From: Magnetococcales bacterium DCbin2
Lineage (GTDB): Bacteria > Pseudomonadota > Magnetococcia > Magnetococcales > UBA8363
DNA length: 43,835 bases
Direction of reading: 5' to 3'
NCBI GenBank assembly: GCA_002753615.1
Contig: PEAO01000010.1
Location: 1 to 43,835 of the forward strand
The position numbers and the translations under genes were made by a program. Positions 7,282 through 15,428 of the stretch are shown piece by piece (the stretch's first letter is position 1; each line of letters starts with the position of its first letter). The notes beneath the pieces are model-generated. The model saw nothing but the letters and a program-made list of their open reading frames with translations, did not search any database and was not told the origin of the DNA.

Positions 7282-8643
7282 ATGAGACGGGTTGGCGGTG
7301 GGCAACCAATGGGGAACCGTGTGGGGAACGACCAAGCTGTTGTTAGTTCAGGAATTTTTCGCACAGGGTGGCCGTTTGCCGGAGCCATGTTGGTGCTGTT
7401 GGTTGGTTGCTGGCTTTCCACGGGAACTTTGGCACCTTATGCTGCGACCCAGGCTTCTCCGTTGGAATTGCCGTGTGGCTATCTGGCCAATACGGATCAT
7501 TTCTTTCACCTGCAACCTTTTCTGATGTTGGAGGGTGCGCCCCCCGAACAGTGGCAATCCGCCCTGATGTTGCGGCGGATCCTTTATCCGCTCCTGGCCT
7601 GGCCCCTGGTTGCAACGCTGGGTATTCTGTGGGGTGGCTTGCTGATCAATGTCTTATTGACGGTGGCTGGGGTTGTCGTTTGGATCCTCTTTATCTATCG
7701 GCGGGAGGGGCGTGCCGGGGCGATTGCGTCGGCATGGTTGTTGGCGACCTATCCTGGGATTATGTATTGGGTCGGCTTGCCTTACAGTTATGCCGTCATT
7801 GTGCCGGCGACGCTGGTTGGTTGCATTGGGCTGTTTGTCATATCCGAAGAATCTTGCTCCCTGCGTCAACTATTTTTGTTGAGTTCTGGGATTGGCGTTT
7901 TGTTCATCGCCTATGATGGTTTGCTCAACACGCTGGTCCCTGCCGCCCTTTGGATTTTGTGGCGGCAGCGGGGCGGCAGCCGGATTCCTCTGGCACTGGT
8001 GGGTTTAGTTTGGCCGACGGTGCTGACCTTGGCGGTTTTGCATTGGGGATTGGGTGTCCGTCTCGACAACTCCAATTCACAGACTTACCGGATCATTCTG
8101 GATAGTTGGCTGCATATCATGACCGCTTGGCCGGATGTACTCCAGAATGTTGCCCATCTGCCGCTTTTAGCCATTAGAAATTATTTTTACAGCAATTTTT
8201 TCTTTCTTCCCCTATCTTTTCTTGTCTTTCATCTGCTGATGCGGCGTTGTGGCGGGAGGCGTTATCATGTGGTCGAAGAGGGGATTATGGTGGCAACGGT
8301 ATTTTTCTTCCTGTTTTTGAATCTGGCTCCGCATTATCCCGGCTGGCAAATGCGGGGTGAGTGGATTGCTAGGCTTTATCAGCCGGTGTTTGTGGTGTTT
8401 GTCGTCTATCTTTCGCGTGGTTTTGGCAGGTTACCCCGGTCGTCAGGCTTACGGCGGATGGCGGTGGTGGTGGTCGGTGCCACGGTATTGGCCAATGGCT
8501 GGATTGTCTTTGGGGGATTGCATGGCAGTGCTATCACCGATCTTGCCTACCAACGATTTTATCAGCATACCCCCCCGTTTCGTTATTCCTATCATTTAGA
8601 AAAATATGGAATCAGGCCGTTGGGCTTTTGCCGACAACCCTAG
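7282..8643 (+). CDS. Polytopic inner-membrane protein, GT-C/glycosyltransferase-like, function unknown
   Basis: The protein (about 453 residues from the ATG at 7282) is mostly hydrophobic, with about ten predicted membrane spans: one near the N-terminus (AGAMLVLLVGCW), then a loop with YLANTDHFFHLQPFLMLEG, then successive spans to the C-terminus. A large first periplasmic loop with acidic/His residues after span 1, followed by a multi-span body, recalls GT-C lipid-linked sugar transferases of the ArnT/PMT type. I cannot point to a definitive catalytic motif, so no enzyme is assigned. The ORF track starts at a TTG 39 bases earlier; the ATG is preferred, though no strong ribosome binding site is seen. 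It is isolated: a terminator lies before it and over 200 bases follow it. Confidence 0.65.
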   Translation: MRRVGGGQPMGNRVGNDQAVVSSGIFRTGWPFAGAMLVLLVGCWLSTGTLAPYAATQASPLELPCGYLANTDHFFHLQPFLMLEGAPPEQWQSALMLRRILYPLLAWPLVATLGILWGGLLINVLLTVAGVVVWILFIYRREGRAGAIASAWLLATYPGIMYWVGLPYSYAVIVPATLVGCIGLFVISEESCSLRQLFLLSSGIGVLFIAYDGLLNTLVPAALWILWRQRGGSRIPLALVGLVWPTVLTLAVLHWGLGVRLDNSNSQTYRIILDSWLHIMTAWPDVLQNVAHLPLLAIRNYFYSNFFFLPLSFLVFHLLMRRCGGRRYHVVEEGIMVATVFFFLFLNLAPHYPGWQMRGEWIARLYQPVFVVFVVYLSRGFGRLPRSSGLRRMAVVVVGATVLANGWIVFGGLHGSAITDLAYQRFYQHTPPFRYSYHLEKYGIRPLGFCRQP

Positions 8644-8864
8644 TCTCACCCTGAGCGCACTCAAAAATATTTGGAAAAATAGTTGGTGACAACCCGATGT
8701 TGCCAGTGTCAATATCAGAATTGTGCTGAAATGCTTCACCATGAAACACTTGCAATAAAATGATTTCTTGGCATGATTATTGTTTACGTTGCGTTATTTG
8801 AGGTGCGACAATGGTTGCGGGGCAACCTGAGGCCGCAAAGTGTTGGCCATACGGGAGTTGGGCG

Positions 8865-9422
8865 ATGTTTGACGAGATTAAAGTATCTCAGGTTGCAGCG
8901 TTTTTCCTGAACAAAACCCAGGAAGGGCGTATGCCACATTTAAAGTTGATGAAGCTGATGTATCTCGCTGATCGTGAAGCAATCCGCACGATGGGCTTGC
9001 CCATCACATGGGACTATCCTGTTTCGATGCCGCATGGACCGGTACTTTCCATGACGTTGGACTTGATGAATGGGAATGTCCGTTCATCACCGGGAGGATG
9101 GGAAGACTGGGTTTCTGCCAAAGAAAATCATGAGGTCTCTTCCCGCACCATCTTTGAGCCTGATAGGTTGACCAAGCTGAGCAGGGCGGAAATCAGCGTA
9201 CTCGAATCGGTTTGGCAGCAATTTCGCGAGATGAATCAGTGGAAAATTCGGGATTGGACTCATGATCATTGTTCCGAATGGCAGGATCCCCATGGGTCGT
9301 CTTTCCCAATTTCTTTCGACTCAATGGCACGATGTGTGGGATTTGACGCCGGCGCAGCAGCAAAACTAGCGGAACGTATTGAAGAAGCGCGAGGAATAGA
9401 CCAACTTTTTGCATCATTATGA
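8865..9422 (+). CDS. Panacea-domain (DUF4065) protein, probable antitoxin
   Basis: The 185-residue protein begins MFDEIKVSQVAAFFLNK and carries LKLMKLMYLADREAIRTMG and SMPHGPVLSMTLDLMNG, the hallmark pattern of the Panacea/DUF4065 (SocA-like) domain. The ATG at 8865 is chosen over the track's 8811 because the family starts at MFDE and a GGGAG box lies eight bases upstream. Panacea domains are known as antitoxin modules that neutralise many unrelated toxins encoded next door. The downstream ORF overlaps by ATGA, so this is most likely the antitoxin half of such a pair. A DUF4065 protein with another adaptor role is the alternative. Confidence 0.8.
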   Translation: MFDEIKVSQVAAFFLNKTQEGRMPHLKLMKLMYLADREAIRTMGLPITWDYPVSMPHGPVLSMTLDLMNGNVRSSPGGWEDWVSAKENHEVSSRTIFEPDRLTKLSRAEISVLESVWQQFREMNQWKIRDWTHDHCSEWQDPHGSSFPISFDSMARCVGFDAGAAAKLAERIEEARGIDQLFASL

Positions 9423-9838
9423 GTTTGTTTATTCCTTGCAAGAAAGCGACAGTTCTTATCCCATCGGGACCACAGAGGGATCCAAATCGAAAGCACCTTT
9501 TTGTTCTGCTCACCGATCCCGATCCTGTCAGGTTCGGCGTGGAAAGTGTTTTGATTGTCCCGATTTCGAGTGTCCGTGAGGGGATCCCGTATGATAGGAC
9601 ATGTGTGTTGGAGAGTGGTGACCATCCATTTATCAAGCATCGGAGTTTCGTATCTTACGCTTGGTCACGCATCGAAGATGTCACCAAAATCATGCGTGGC
9701 GTTCAAGGGGGTCAGCTTGTGGCCCATAAACAGGTAAACGAAAAGATATTTGGCTGCATTTGTCAGGGTGTTGATGACTCTCCGCAGACTCCTTGGGGAA
9801 TCCAGAAGTTCTACCACACGAGCAAAATATTTCTCTAG
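9419..9838 (+). CDS. Probable toxin partner of the Panacea protein (MazF/PemK-like fold suspected)
   Basis: A 139-residue ORF whose ATG overlaps the Panacea stop codon. The N-terminal half reads like an SH3-like barrel protein of the MazF/PemK superfamily: KHLFVLLTDP..., ESVLIVPISSV, then HPFIKHRSFVSYAWSRI. PemK-type toxins show 'RP.LVL...' and 'V.VVPISS' strands in the same order. I do not see an unambiguous catalytic set, and the C-terminus (VDDSPQTPWGIQKFY) is unfamiliar. Length, order and overlap fit the toxin of a type II module. Toxicity and an RNase activity are inference. Confidence 0.6.
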   Translation: MSLFIPCKKATVLIPSGPQRDPNRKHLFVLLTDPDPVRFGVESVLIVPISSVREGIPYDRTCVLESGDHPFIKHRSFVSYAWSRIEDVTKIMRGVQGGQLVAHKQVNEKIFGCICQGVDDSPQTPWGIQKFYHTSKIFL

Positions 9839-9910
9839 GGCCATGTCGGTTGGATGACATCCAAACGCTTGGCAACGGCAGGGCAGAGTGGCACCCCTGA
9901 GCGGATCCTT

Positions 9911-11845
9911 CTACAGCCATCGAGACAACATTCTCGCCAGTTCGTTTTTGCGGACAGGCTTGCACAGATAATCGTCCATGCCGACTTCAAAGCAGCGCTG
10001 TTTATCCTCACCCATGGCGAATGCCGTGACCGCCACCACTTTGACCGGGGTTTGATGCGTCGCTTTCTCCCGTTTGCGTAGGGCCGTCACGGCGGCTAAC
10101 CCATCCATCTCCGGCATCTGCACATCCATCAGCACCAAGGCGTACCGTTTGGCTGCGATCATCTCCAAAGCCTCACGACCATTCCCAGCCAGATCGGGGG
10201 AAAGGCCAAGCTTCTTTAACATTTTCAATAAAACCAGTTGATTGATCGGATCATCATCCACCACCAACACCGGCAACCCATGGTATCGTTCGTTCAGCCC
10301 GGAAGAGAGTCCAAAATCGGGTGCGGCAAAATAGGGTAGGGGGGCGGTTTTGTGGATCAGTTCCAATCCATCTTGTGATCGTTCGGGGGCGGGAACGGGG
10401 GCGGGAATGGAAAATTGAAAAACACTCCCTTGGCCGGGGATGCTTTCGACCCAGAGGTGACCCAGCATAATCTCCACCAGACGTTTGCTGATGGCCAGAC
10501 CCAGCCCGGTTCCACCATACTTATTGTAAATCGTGGCATCCGCCTGTACAAAAACCCCAAAAATCGTCCCAAGCTTGTCCGCTGGAATGCCGATGCCGGT
10601 ATCGGAAACCGAAAATAGCAGTCGTGATTCCTGGGAGGCAGTGTCGTAATCCACGGCAATTCGGATCCAACCCTGATCGGTGAACTTGATGGCATTGCCC
10701 ACAAGATTGATCAGCACCTGACGGATACGCCGATAATCGGCTTGCACCATGTCTGGAACCGTGGTCCCGACCTGGTAGGTGAGCTGCAACCCTTTCTGCC
10801 GTTCCGCAGGTCCGCGCATGATGTTGAAAACGCTCTCCAGCAGATCGTGTGGGGAAAAGAGTTCCGGTTGCGTGTGGACCGCGCCGGCCTCGATTTTGGC
10901 CAGATCCAGGATGTCGTCAATCAGTGTTAGCAACGCCTGACCCGAATCCTTGATGACCCGTATGGCCTGGGCGCGTTCTTCCGGCAGATCTTCGCCGCTG
11001 ATCAGATCTGCCATGCCGATGATGGCGTTCATGGGTGTGCGGATCTCATGGCTCATCATGGCCAAAAATTGGCTTTTGGCCAGATTGGCGGTCTCCGCCG
11101 CGACCTTGGCACGACGTAACTCGTCTTCAATTGTTTTCCGCCCGGTGATATCCCGCAAGGCAGCCAGATAGCTCAAACGCCCGTTCCACAGGGTTTCCGA
11201 GACCCGCATTTCGACGACACGCCGCACACCCCGGTCCAGAGGGACGATATCCAGTTCTGTCGTCTCCCCAGAGGCCACGGGAAAACCAAATTCGTCACCT
11301 TCGTGCAATTCCCGACCATCGAAGATGGTGCGGACAGCAGGGTTGCAGAACTGAATCCGCCCCATGGGATCCACCACCAAAATACCATCGACGTTTTTTT
11401 CTACCAAGCTGCGGAAATTGGCTTGATTCAACTCTCGTTGTAATGGGGTCTGGTTTCGTTGGATGGCTTTGCGCACGGAACCGGAGAGAAAAGGGACCGG
11501 ATCCATCGTCAGGATCGTCTTGACCAGACAATCCTGGGCACCGTGCCGCAGCCCCTCCAGGGCCAATTCCTTATCGTCAAGGCTAGTCAGGATGATGACC
11601 GGCAGGTGTGGTACACGGGTCTTGATCGAAAAGAGGGTCTCCAGTCCGGTACTATCGGGGAGATTTAAATCCAGCAGAATGGCGTCAAACTTTGTCTGTA
11701 TGAGTTCCATCAGCCCCGTCGCCAGATCCCCCGCCCAGGAAACACGAAACGAGCCAACCTCGGCGGTCTCCAATAACTCCCGGATCTGATTGGCCTCGGG
11801 CTGATTATCCTCGATCAGGAGAATGTCAATGCAGGCTGGGTTCAT
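9911..11845 (-). CDS. Hybrid histidine kinase: receiver-PAS-HisKA-HATPase-receiver
   Basis: The 644-residue soluble protein has, in order: a receiver (about 5-125, phospho-acceptor D59 in LLDLNLPD), a PAS domain (about 143-240), a HisKA dimerisation helix pair with H266 in MMSHEIRTPMNA, a HATPase with N-box around N380-N384, G1 DTGIGI (415-420) and G2 GGTGLGL (444-450), and a second receiver (about 524-644, D574 in LVLMDVQMPEMDG). No membrane segment is visible. The N-terminal receiver suggests that an upstream kinase controls it. Its ATG overlaps the stop of the diguanylate cyclase gene by four bases, so it is translationally coupled to the kai-linked unit and is a candidate output component. 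No HPt gene is nearby. Confidence 0.9.
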   Translation of the reverse strand: MNPACIDILLIEDNQPEANQIRELLETAEVGSFRVSWAGDLATGLMELIQTKFDAILLDLNLPDSTGLETLFSIKTRVPHLPVIILTSLDDKELALEGLRHGAQDCLVKTILTMDPVPFLSGSVRKAIQRNQTPLQRELNQANFRSLVEKNVDGILVVDPMGRIQFCNPAVRTIFDGRELHEGDEFGFPVASGETTELDIVPLDRGVRRVVEMRVSETLWNGRLSYLAALRDITGRKTIEDELRRAKVAAETANLAKSQFLAMMSHEIRTPMNAIIGMADLISGEDLPEERAQAIRVIKDSGQALLTLIDDILDLAKIEAGAVHTQPELFSPHDLLESVFNIMRGPAERQKGLQLTYQVGTTVPDMVQADYRRIRQVLINLVGNAIKFTDQGWIRIAVDYDTASQESRLLFSVSDTGIGIPADKLGTIFGVFVQADATIYNKYGGTGLGLAISKRLVEIMLGHLWVESIPGQGSVFQFSIPAPVPAPERSQDGLELIHKTAPLPYFAAPDFGLSSGLNERYHGLPVLVVDDDPINQLVLLKMLKKLGLSPDLAGNGREALEMIAAKRYALVLMDVQMPEMDGLAAVTALRKREKATHQTPVKVVAVTAFAMGEDKQRCFEVGMDDYLCKPVRKNELARMLSRWL

Positions 11846-13161
11846 GTTGCGGTTGCCCCTTTGACAGCCTGTTTTTTTTCCATCTTATTGCGGTACATGG
11901 CGGCATCGGCCTCAAGGATCAGTTCCTCCAGGTTGTACGTCTGCTGTCTGGATACTTCGACAAGGCCGATACTTAACGAAAGTTGAAACATCCGTCCTGG
12001 GCGGGCGTTGTTGTGGGCGGTTTCGCGATCCAGTCGCATCAGGATGTTGGACACGGGGCTGTCGTCCCCCAACTGGAAAGTAAGTGCCAAAAATTCGTCT
12101 CCGCCAAGCCGGGCCAGAATGTCCGATTTGCGGAATGCTCGACGCAGGATCGCAGAGGTCTCCACCAGGGCCTGATCCCCAAATTTGTGTCCCAGTAGGT
12201 CGTTAATTGGTTTCATGCCGTCCAGGTCGATAAAAAACAGCACTAGTTTGGCGTTGCTTCTTTCGAGGATCCTGAGTTCCTGTTCTGCGAGCAGAAAAAA
12301 TCCCCGGCGGTTGTTAAGTCCGGTCAACTCGTCCTCCATGGAGAGTTGCCGCAGTTGATCGCGCAAGCGTACGTTTTCGGTGACATCCCGCAGGGCGACC
12401 AGCAGGGCGTTTTTTCCCCGCCATTGGGTTTCTACCGCCCGCATCTCGGCTACCCCCACATCGCCCCCCTTTTGGATGATGTCTACCTCGGTGACATCGC
12501 CCGACACCATGGGAAAGCCGAACGGCAAACCAAGCATTTCGTCTTCGCTGCGCCCGAGCAGAATGATGGCGGAGCGGTTGAGATAGGCGACCCGATTGCC
12601 TTCGCTCAGAATCAGGATGCCATCCACACTCTTTTCGACGATGGCCTGGAAATTTTCCATGCTGGAACGCAAGGCTTCGCGCAGTCTGAGGTGTTCGGAG
12701 ATATCCAGGGCGGCGCAGACATAACCGTCCAGGTTACCATTCGGGGCGCGCAGCGCGGAAACCGAGATCAGCACGGGAATTTTTTGGCCAGATACCCCCA
12801 GTAGCCAGGTCTCCAGGTTGCGAATTGCCCCTTGATGAGCCACCTCCGTCATGCAAGATTCACTCAAAAGTTTCCCTTCGACCAGGATCCGCTCCACAGC
12901 CATCCCCGGCAACCGTTGTCGCGCATAGCCCAGAAGGTCGCCAGCGGCTTGATTGACCCGGAGGATTTTGGCGTCGCGGGAAATCACTAAAACCGCATTG
13001 ACCATGGCATCCAGGATTTCTTGCAGTGAGTCGCGCTCGACCATCGAGGTTGCCAGGGTCCGCACGATGCGATCCAACTGCTCACTGGAGATTTGCGCAA
13101 TCGGCTCCTGGGGAAAAACGTTCATGCTGCTGACCTGAATATTGGGATTGGCTGGATTCAT
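11842..13161 (-). CDS. PAS-PAS-GGDEF diguanylate cyclase
   Basis: The 439-residue protein has two PAS domains (about 48-155 and 167-262, the second followed by a VRLRDQLRQLS linker) and a C-terminal GGDEF domain (about 270-430). The active-site motif is intact GGDEF (353-357). An RxxD inhibitory site (R344-D347) lies five residues before it, so it should make c-di-GMP and be product-inhibited. No EAL domain or membrane span is seen. Its start overlaps the second kaiB stop and its stop overlaps the hybrid kinase start, both by ATGA. c-di-GMP usually governs flagellar motility and attachment, which would link the Kai module to the flagellar genes nearby. That link is inference. Confidence 0.92.
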   Translation of the reverse strand: MNPANPNIQVSSMNVFPQEPIAQISSEQLDRIVRTLATSMVERDSLQEILDAMVNAVLVISRDAKILRVNQAAGDLLGYARQRLPGMAVERILVEGKLLSESCMTEVAHQGAIRNLETWLLGVSGQKIPVLISVSALRAPNGNLDGYVCAALDISEHLRLREALRSSMENFQAIVEKSVDGILILSEGNRVAYLNRSAIILLGRSEDEMLGLPFGFPMVSGDVTEVDIIQKGGDVGVAEMRAVETQWRGKNALLVALRDVTENVRLRDQLRQLSMEDELTGLNNRRGFFLLAEQELRILERSNAKLVLFFIDLDGMKPINDLLGHKFGDQALVETSAILRRAFRKSDILARLGGDEFLALTFQLGDDSPVSNILMRLDRETAHNNARPGRMFQLSLSIGLVEVSRQQTYNLEELILEADAAMYRNKMEKKQAVKGATAT

Positions 13162-13469
13162 GTCCCATCTTCCTGAGGGGAGTCGTTCCCCCCGGCTACT
13201 GCGAAAAATGATCGAAGATGCGCACTGTCCGATAGGTCACCAATAATCTTGAAGGAGGGGGGAGGCTCGATGCGGACCAGTGCTGGCACTGCGACGATGC
13301 GATCCATTTCCGCCCGTTCTGGCGATTTGAGGACATCCACGACCTCCAATTCGGCATTCCCAGAGAGGATGACCTCCTGAATAATCTTGAAGTTGTCTCT
13401 AGCCCTTTGCCCGGCTGGGGTATCTCCCACAACGTAGAGACGATATTGATGCACACTCGTGTCGTTCAT
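13158..13469 (-). CDS. kaiB: Second, divergent KaiB-family protein
   Basis: A 103-residue thioredoxin-like/KaiB protein: YRLYVVGDTPAGQRARDNF, then LEVVDVLKSPERAEMDRIVA with VPALVRIEPPPSFKIIGDLSD, matching the KaiB pattern 'LYV.G.TP...RA', 'V.DV...P..AE...I.A.PTL....PPP...IIGDLS'. After GDLSD it departs from KaiB: the conserved 'GLDLL' region is replaced by LRSFFAVAGG, and the end is acidic. That region contains residues that bias cyanobacterial KaiB towards its ground-state fold, so its fold-switching may differ from the other KaiB here. It lies 56 bases after kaiC and overlaps the diguanylate cyclase gene, placing it as a possible adaptor to output. Family assignment is firm; role is inference. 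Confidence 0.88.
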   Translation of the reverse strand: MNDTSVHQYRLYVVGDTPAGQRARDNFKIIQEVILSGNAELEVVDVLKSPERAEMDRIVAVPALVRIEPPPSFKIIGDLSDSAHLRSFFAVAGGNDSPQEDGT

Positions 13470-13525
13470 GCCCGTTCGTCACGTTCCCGGCCAAAGATCT
13501 TTGAAATAGTGTAGCAGTGTTGCCT

Positions 13526-15043
13526 TCAATCCTGGAACATGCCGGAAAGCCGATCCGCATTGTCTATGTTCAGGTATTCCGGCTTGCCGGTGAGGATACC
13601 GATAATGTTTCGGAACGGTTTGCCGATGTGCATTCCCTTGTCGCTGATGGTGAACTCCCGGATGTCCTTTTCGTGCATGGAGCCACGCATTTTTAGCACG
13701 GTCACTCCGCGCCGCATCTCTCCGAGCATCTCCACATAGCGCAACAGGATGATGGTGTCGGTGATGGAAGAGAAGTGGGATTCGGTCACCGACGGTCCCC
13801 CCATGAGGGTTGCGGTGGTCGCCGTGAACATGCCGGGGATCTCCCGATGTTTGACAAAGGAGGCGAGGCTGATGATGAACTCTCGGAAACCCCGGTCGGT
13901 CCCCACCCGCTCCATGGCCGACACGCTGTCCACGGCCACCCGATCCGGCTTAAAGGCGTCGATTTCCCGTTTGATTGCGATCAGATGGTCCTCCAGTCCG
14001 GCACTTTCGGGATAGGCGCACACCATCCGCAGCAGGTTATCCTGTTCCAGGGCCTCGAAATCGATACCCCAGCCGTGGGCGTTGCGCAATAACTGTTCCC
14101 GGCTCTCCTCATAGGCGAACAACAGACTTTTTTCTCCCTTCTTGGCCCCGCCGCCGATGAACTCCGCCGTCATCAGGGTCTTGCCGCACCCCGTGGCCCC
14201 GGAGACCAAAATCAGCGAATCCCGGAAGAAGCCGCCGCCGCACATGCGATCCATCTCCGGGCTGCCGGAGGGGACGCGCATGGCTGACGAACGCTGTTTC
14301 AGCTCGATGGCCGAAATCGGGATGATAATGATCCCCTGGTCGGGTAATACGGTGAACGGATACTCCCCTTTTTGATGGGTCGTGCCGCGAAATTTTAAAA
14401 TCTCAATGGTCCGGCGGCGTTTTTCTGCCTCCAGGACGTTGCGCAGGATGATCACGTTGTCGGCGACGAACTCTTCGACCCCGAAGCGGGCGATTTCTCC
14501 GAACTCCTGCGTGCGTTCGGCGGTCATCACCGCTGTGACCCCGATCCCCTTGAGGGCCGCGCTCAGGCGACGCAGTTCGGAGCGGACCAGCAAGGCATTA
14601 CTGAACAGGGTAAACACGGCTCCCAGGGAGTCGATGGAGATTCGTTTGGCGTTGACCGTGCGTACTGCATGTTCAATCCGTGCCAGAAGCGCACCCAGAT
14701 CGAACTCCCCAGACTCGATGGCCTCGTCACCGGGTTGCGGAGAGGCGTCCACGAAACGCCACAAACCGCGTTCCTCCCACTCCGCAATGTTCCAATTCAT
14801 GGACAAAAGATTTTTGCGAATCTCCGCAGGATGCTCCTCGAAGGTGACGAAGACCCCCGGCTCGTCGGTCTTGCGGATCCCTTCGGCGAGAAACTGGGCG
14901 GCGAAGACCGTTTTGGCACTCCCAGCGGTACCGGTGATCAGGGTGGTGCGCCCCTTGGGCAATCCGCCCTGGGAGATCAGGTCGAATCCCTCGATGCCGG
15001 TGGAAAGTTTTTCTACGGGAATTTTTGGATTCTCGATAGACAT
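13526..15043 (-). CDS. kaiC: Circadian clock ATPase/autokinase KaiC
   Basis: A full-length, 505-residue double-RecA-domain KaiC. CI has Walker A GTAGSAKT (38-45) and catalytic FEE (68-70). CII has Walker A GATGCGKT (282-289) and YEE (311-313). Domain landmarks follow cyanobacterial KaiC closely (GVEEFVADNVIILRNVLE, CAYPESAGLEDHL, ISDKG). The autophosphorylation segment reads T420-E-S-H-F-S425-S426-I-T-D-T, so the S431/T432 pair of Synechococcus becomes Ser-Ser and T426 is kept. The C-terminal tail is about a dozen residues shorter than in Synechococcus, ending near the A-loop that KaiA normally binds. It lies downstream of kaiB and a receiver-KaiA-like gene in the order A-B-C. Kinase and ATPase activities are expected; a true oscillation is not shown by sequence. 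Confidence 0.96.
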   Translation of the reverse strand: MSIENPKIPVEKLSTGIEGFDLISQGGLPKGRTTLITGTAGSAKTVFAAQFLAEGIRKTDEPGVFVTFEEHPAEIRKNLLSMNWNIAEWEERGLWRFVDASPQPGDEAIESGEFDLGALLARIEHAVRTVNAKRISIDSLGAVFTLFSNALLVRSELRRLSAALKGIGVTAVMTAERTQEFGEIARFGVEEFVADNVIILRNVLEAEKRRRTIEILKFRGTTHQKGEYPFTVLPDQGIIIIPISAIELKQRSSAMRVPSGSPEMDRMCGGGFFRDSLILVSGATGCGKTLMTAEFIGGGAKKGEKSLLFAYEESREQLLRNAHGWGIDFEALEQDNLLRMVCAYPESAGLEDHLIAIKREIDAFKPDRVAVDSVSAMERVGTDRGFREFIISLASFVKHREIPGMFTATTATLMGGPSVTESHFSSITDTIILLRYVEMLGEMRRGVTVLKMRGSMHEKDIREFTISDKGMHIGKPFRNIIGILTGKPEYLNIDNADRLSGMFQD

Positions 15044-15072
15044 GTTCTGGTATCCAGTTCTTTAGGGAATGA

Positions 15073-15372
15073 CTATTGGAGGTTGAGATCGACCGGGAGC
15101 AGATCCAGACCCAGCAGCACCTTTTCCGTGTCCGACAGATCACCGATGATGCGGCGTAGGGGTGGGGGCAGCACCTTGATCAGGGTGGGGGTGGCCAGGA
15201 TTTTTTCGTCCTCGGCCAATTGCGGCTGTTCCAGGATGTCGATGACCCGCATCTCATAGACACCAGACAGGTCATGTTCGCAGATGCGGCGCAGATTTTT
15301 GATGGCACGTTCGGAGCGTGGGGTGTGACCGGTGATGTACAACCTCAATAAAAATTTTTCGCATACGCTCAT
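15073..15372 (-). CDS. kaiB: Clock protein KaiB (canonical type)
   Basis: A 99-residue KaiB very close to the cyanobacterial sequence: [73 protein letters not shown]. The track's ORF starts at 15507, but a GAGGAG box nine bases before the ATG at 15372 and the family N-terminus support this start. With it, the functionally critical Gly and Asp fall at 88 and 90, the numbering used for Synechococcus KaiB. KaiB binds the CI ring of phosphorylated KaiC after switching fold and, in cyanobacteria, sequesters KaiA. The gene is 29 bases upstream of kaiC and 56 bases after the receiver-KaiA-like gene. Orthology is clear. Confidence 0.95.
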   Translation of the reverse strand: MSVCEKFLLRLYITGHTPRSERAIKNLRRICEHDLSGVYEMRVIDILEQPQLAEDEKILATPTLIKVLPPPLRRIIGDLSDTEKVLLGLDLLPVDLNLQ

Positions 15373-15428
15373 CGTTTGGCTCTCCTCGCTCATAGGGATC
15401 CCATGCCCGCTTAGGTCACCCGGTAACA

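Noticed and set aside
8769-8785. Sigma-54-like TTGGCATGATTATTGTT upstream of the Panacea gene
   Set aside because: The invariant GC of the -12 box is GT, and there is no functional reason for RpoN control of this cassette.
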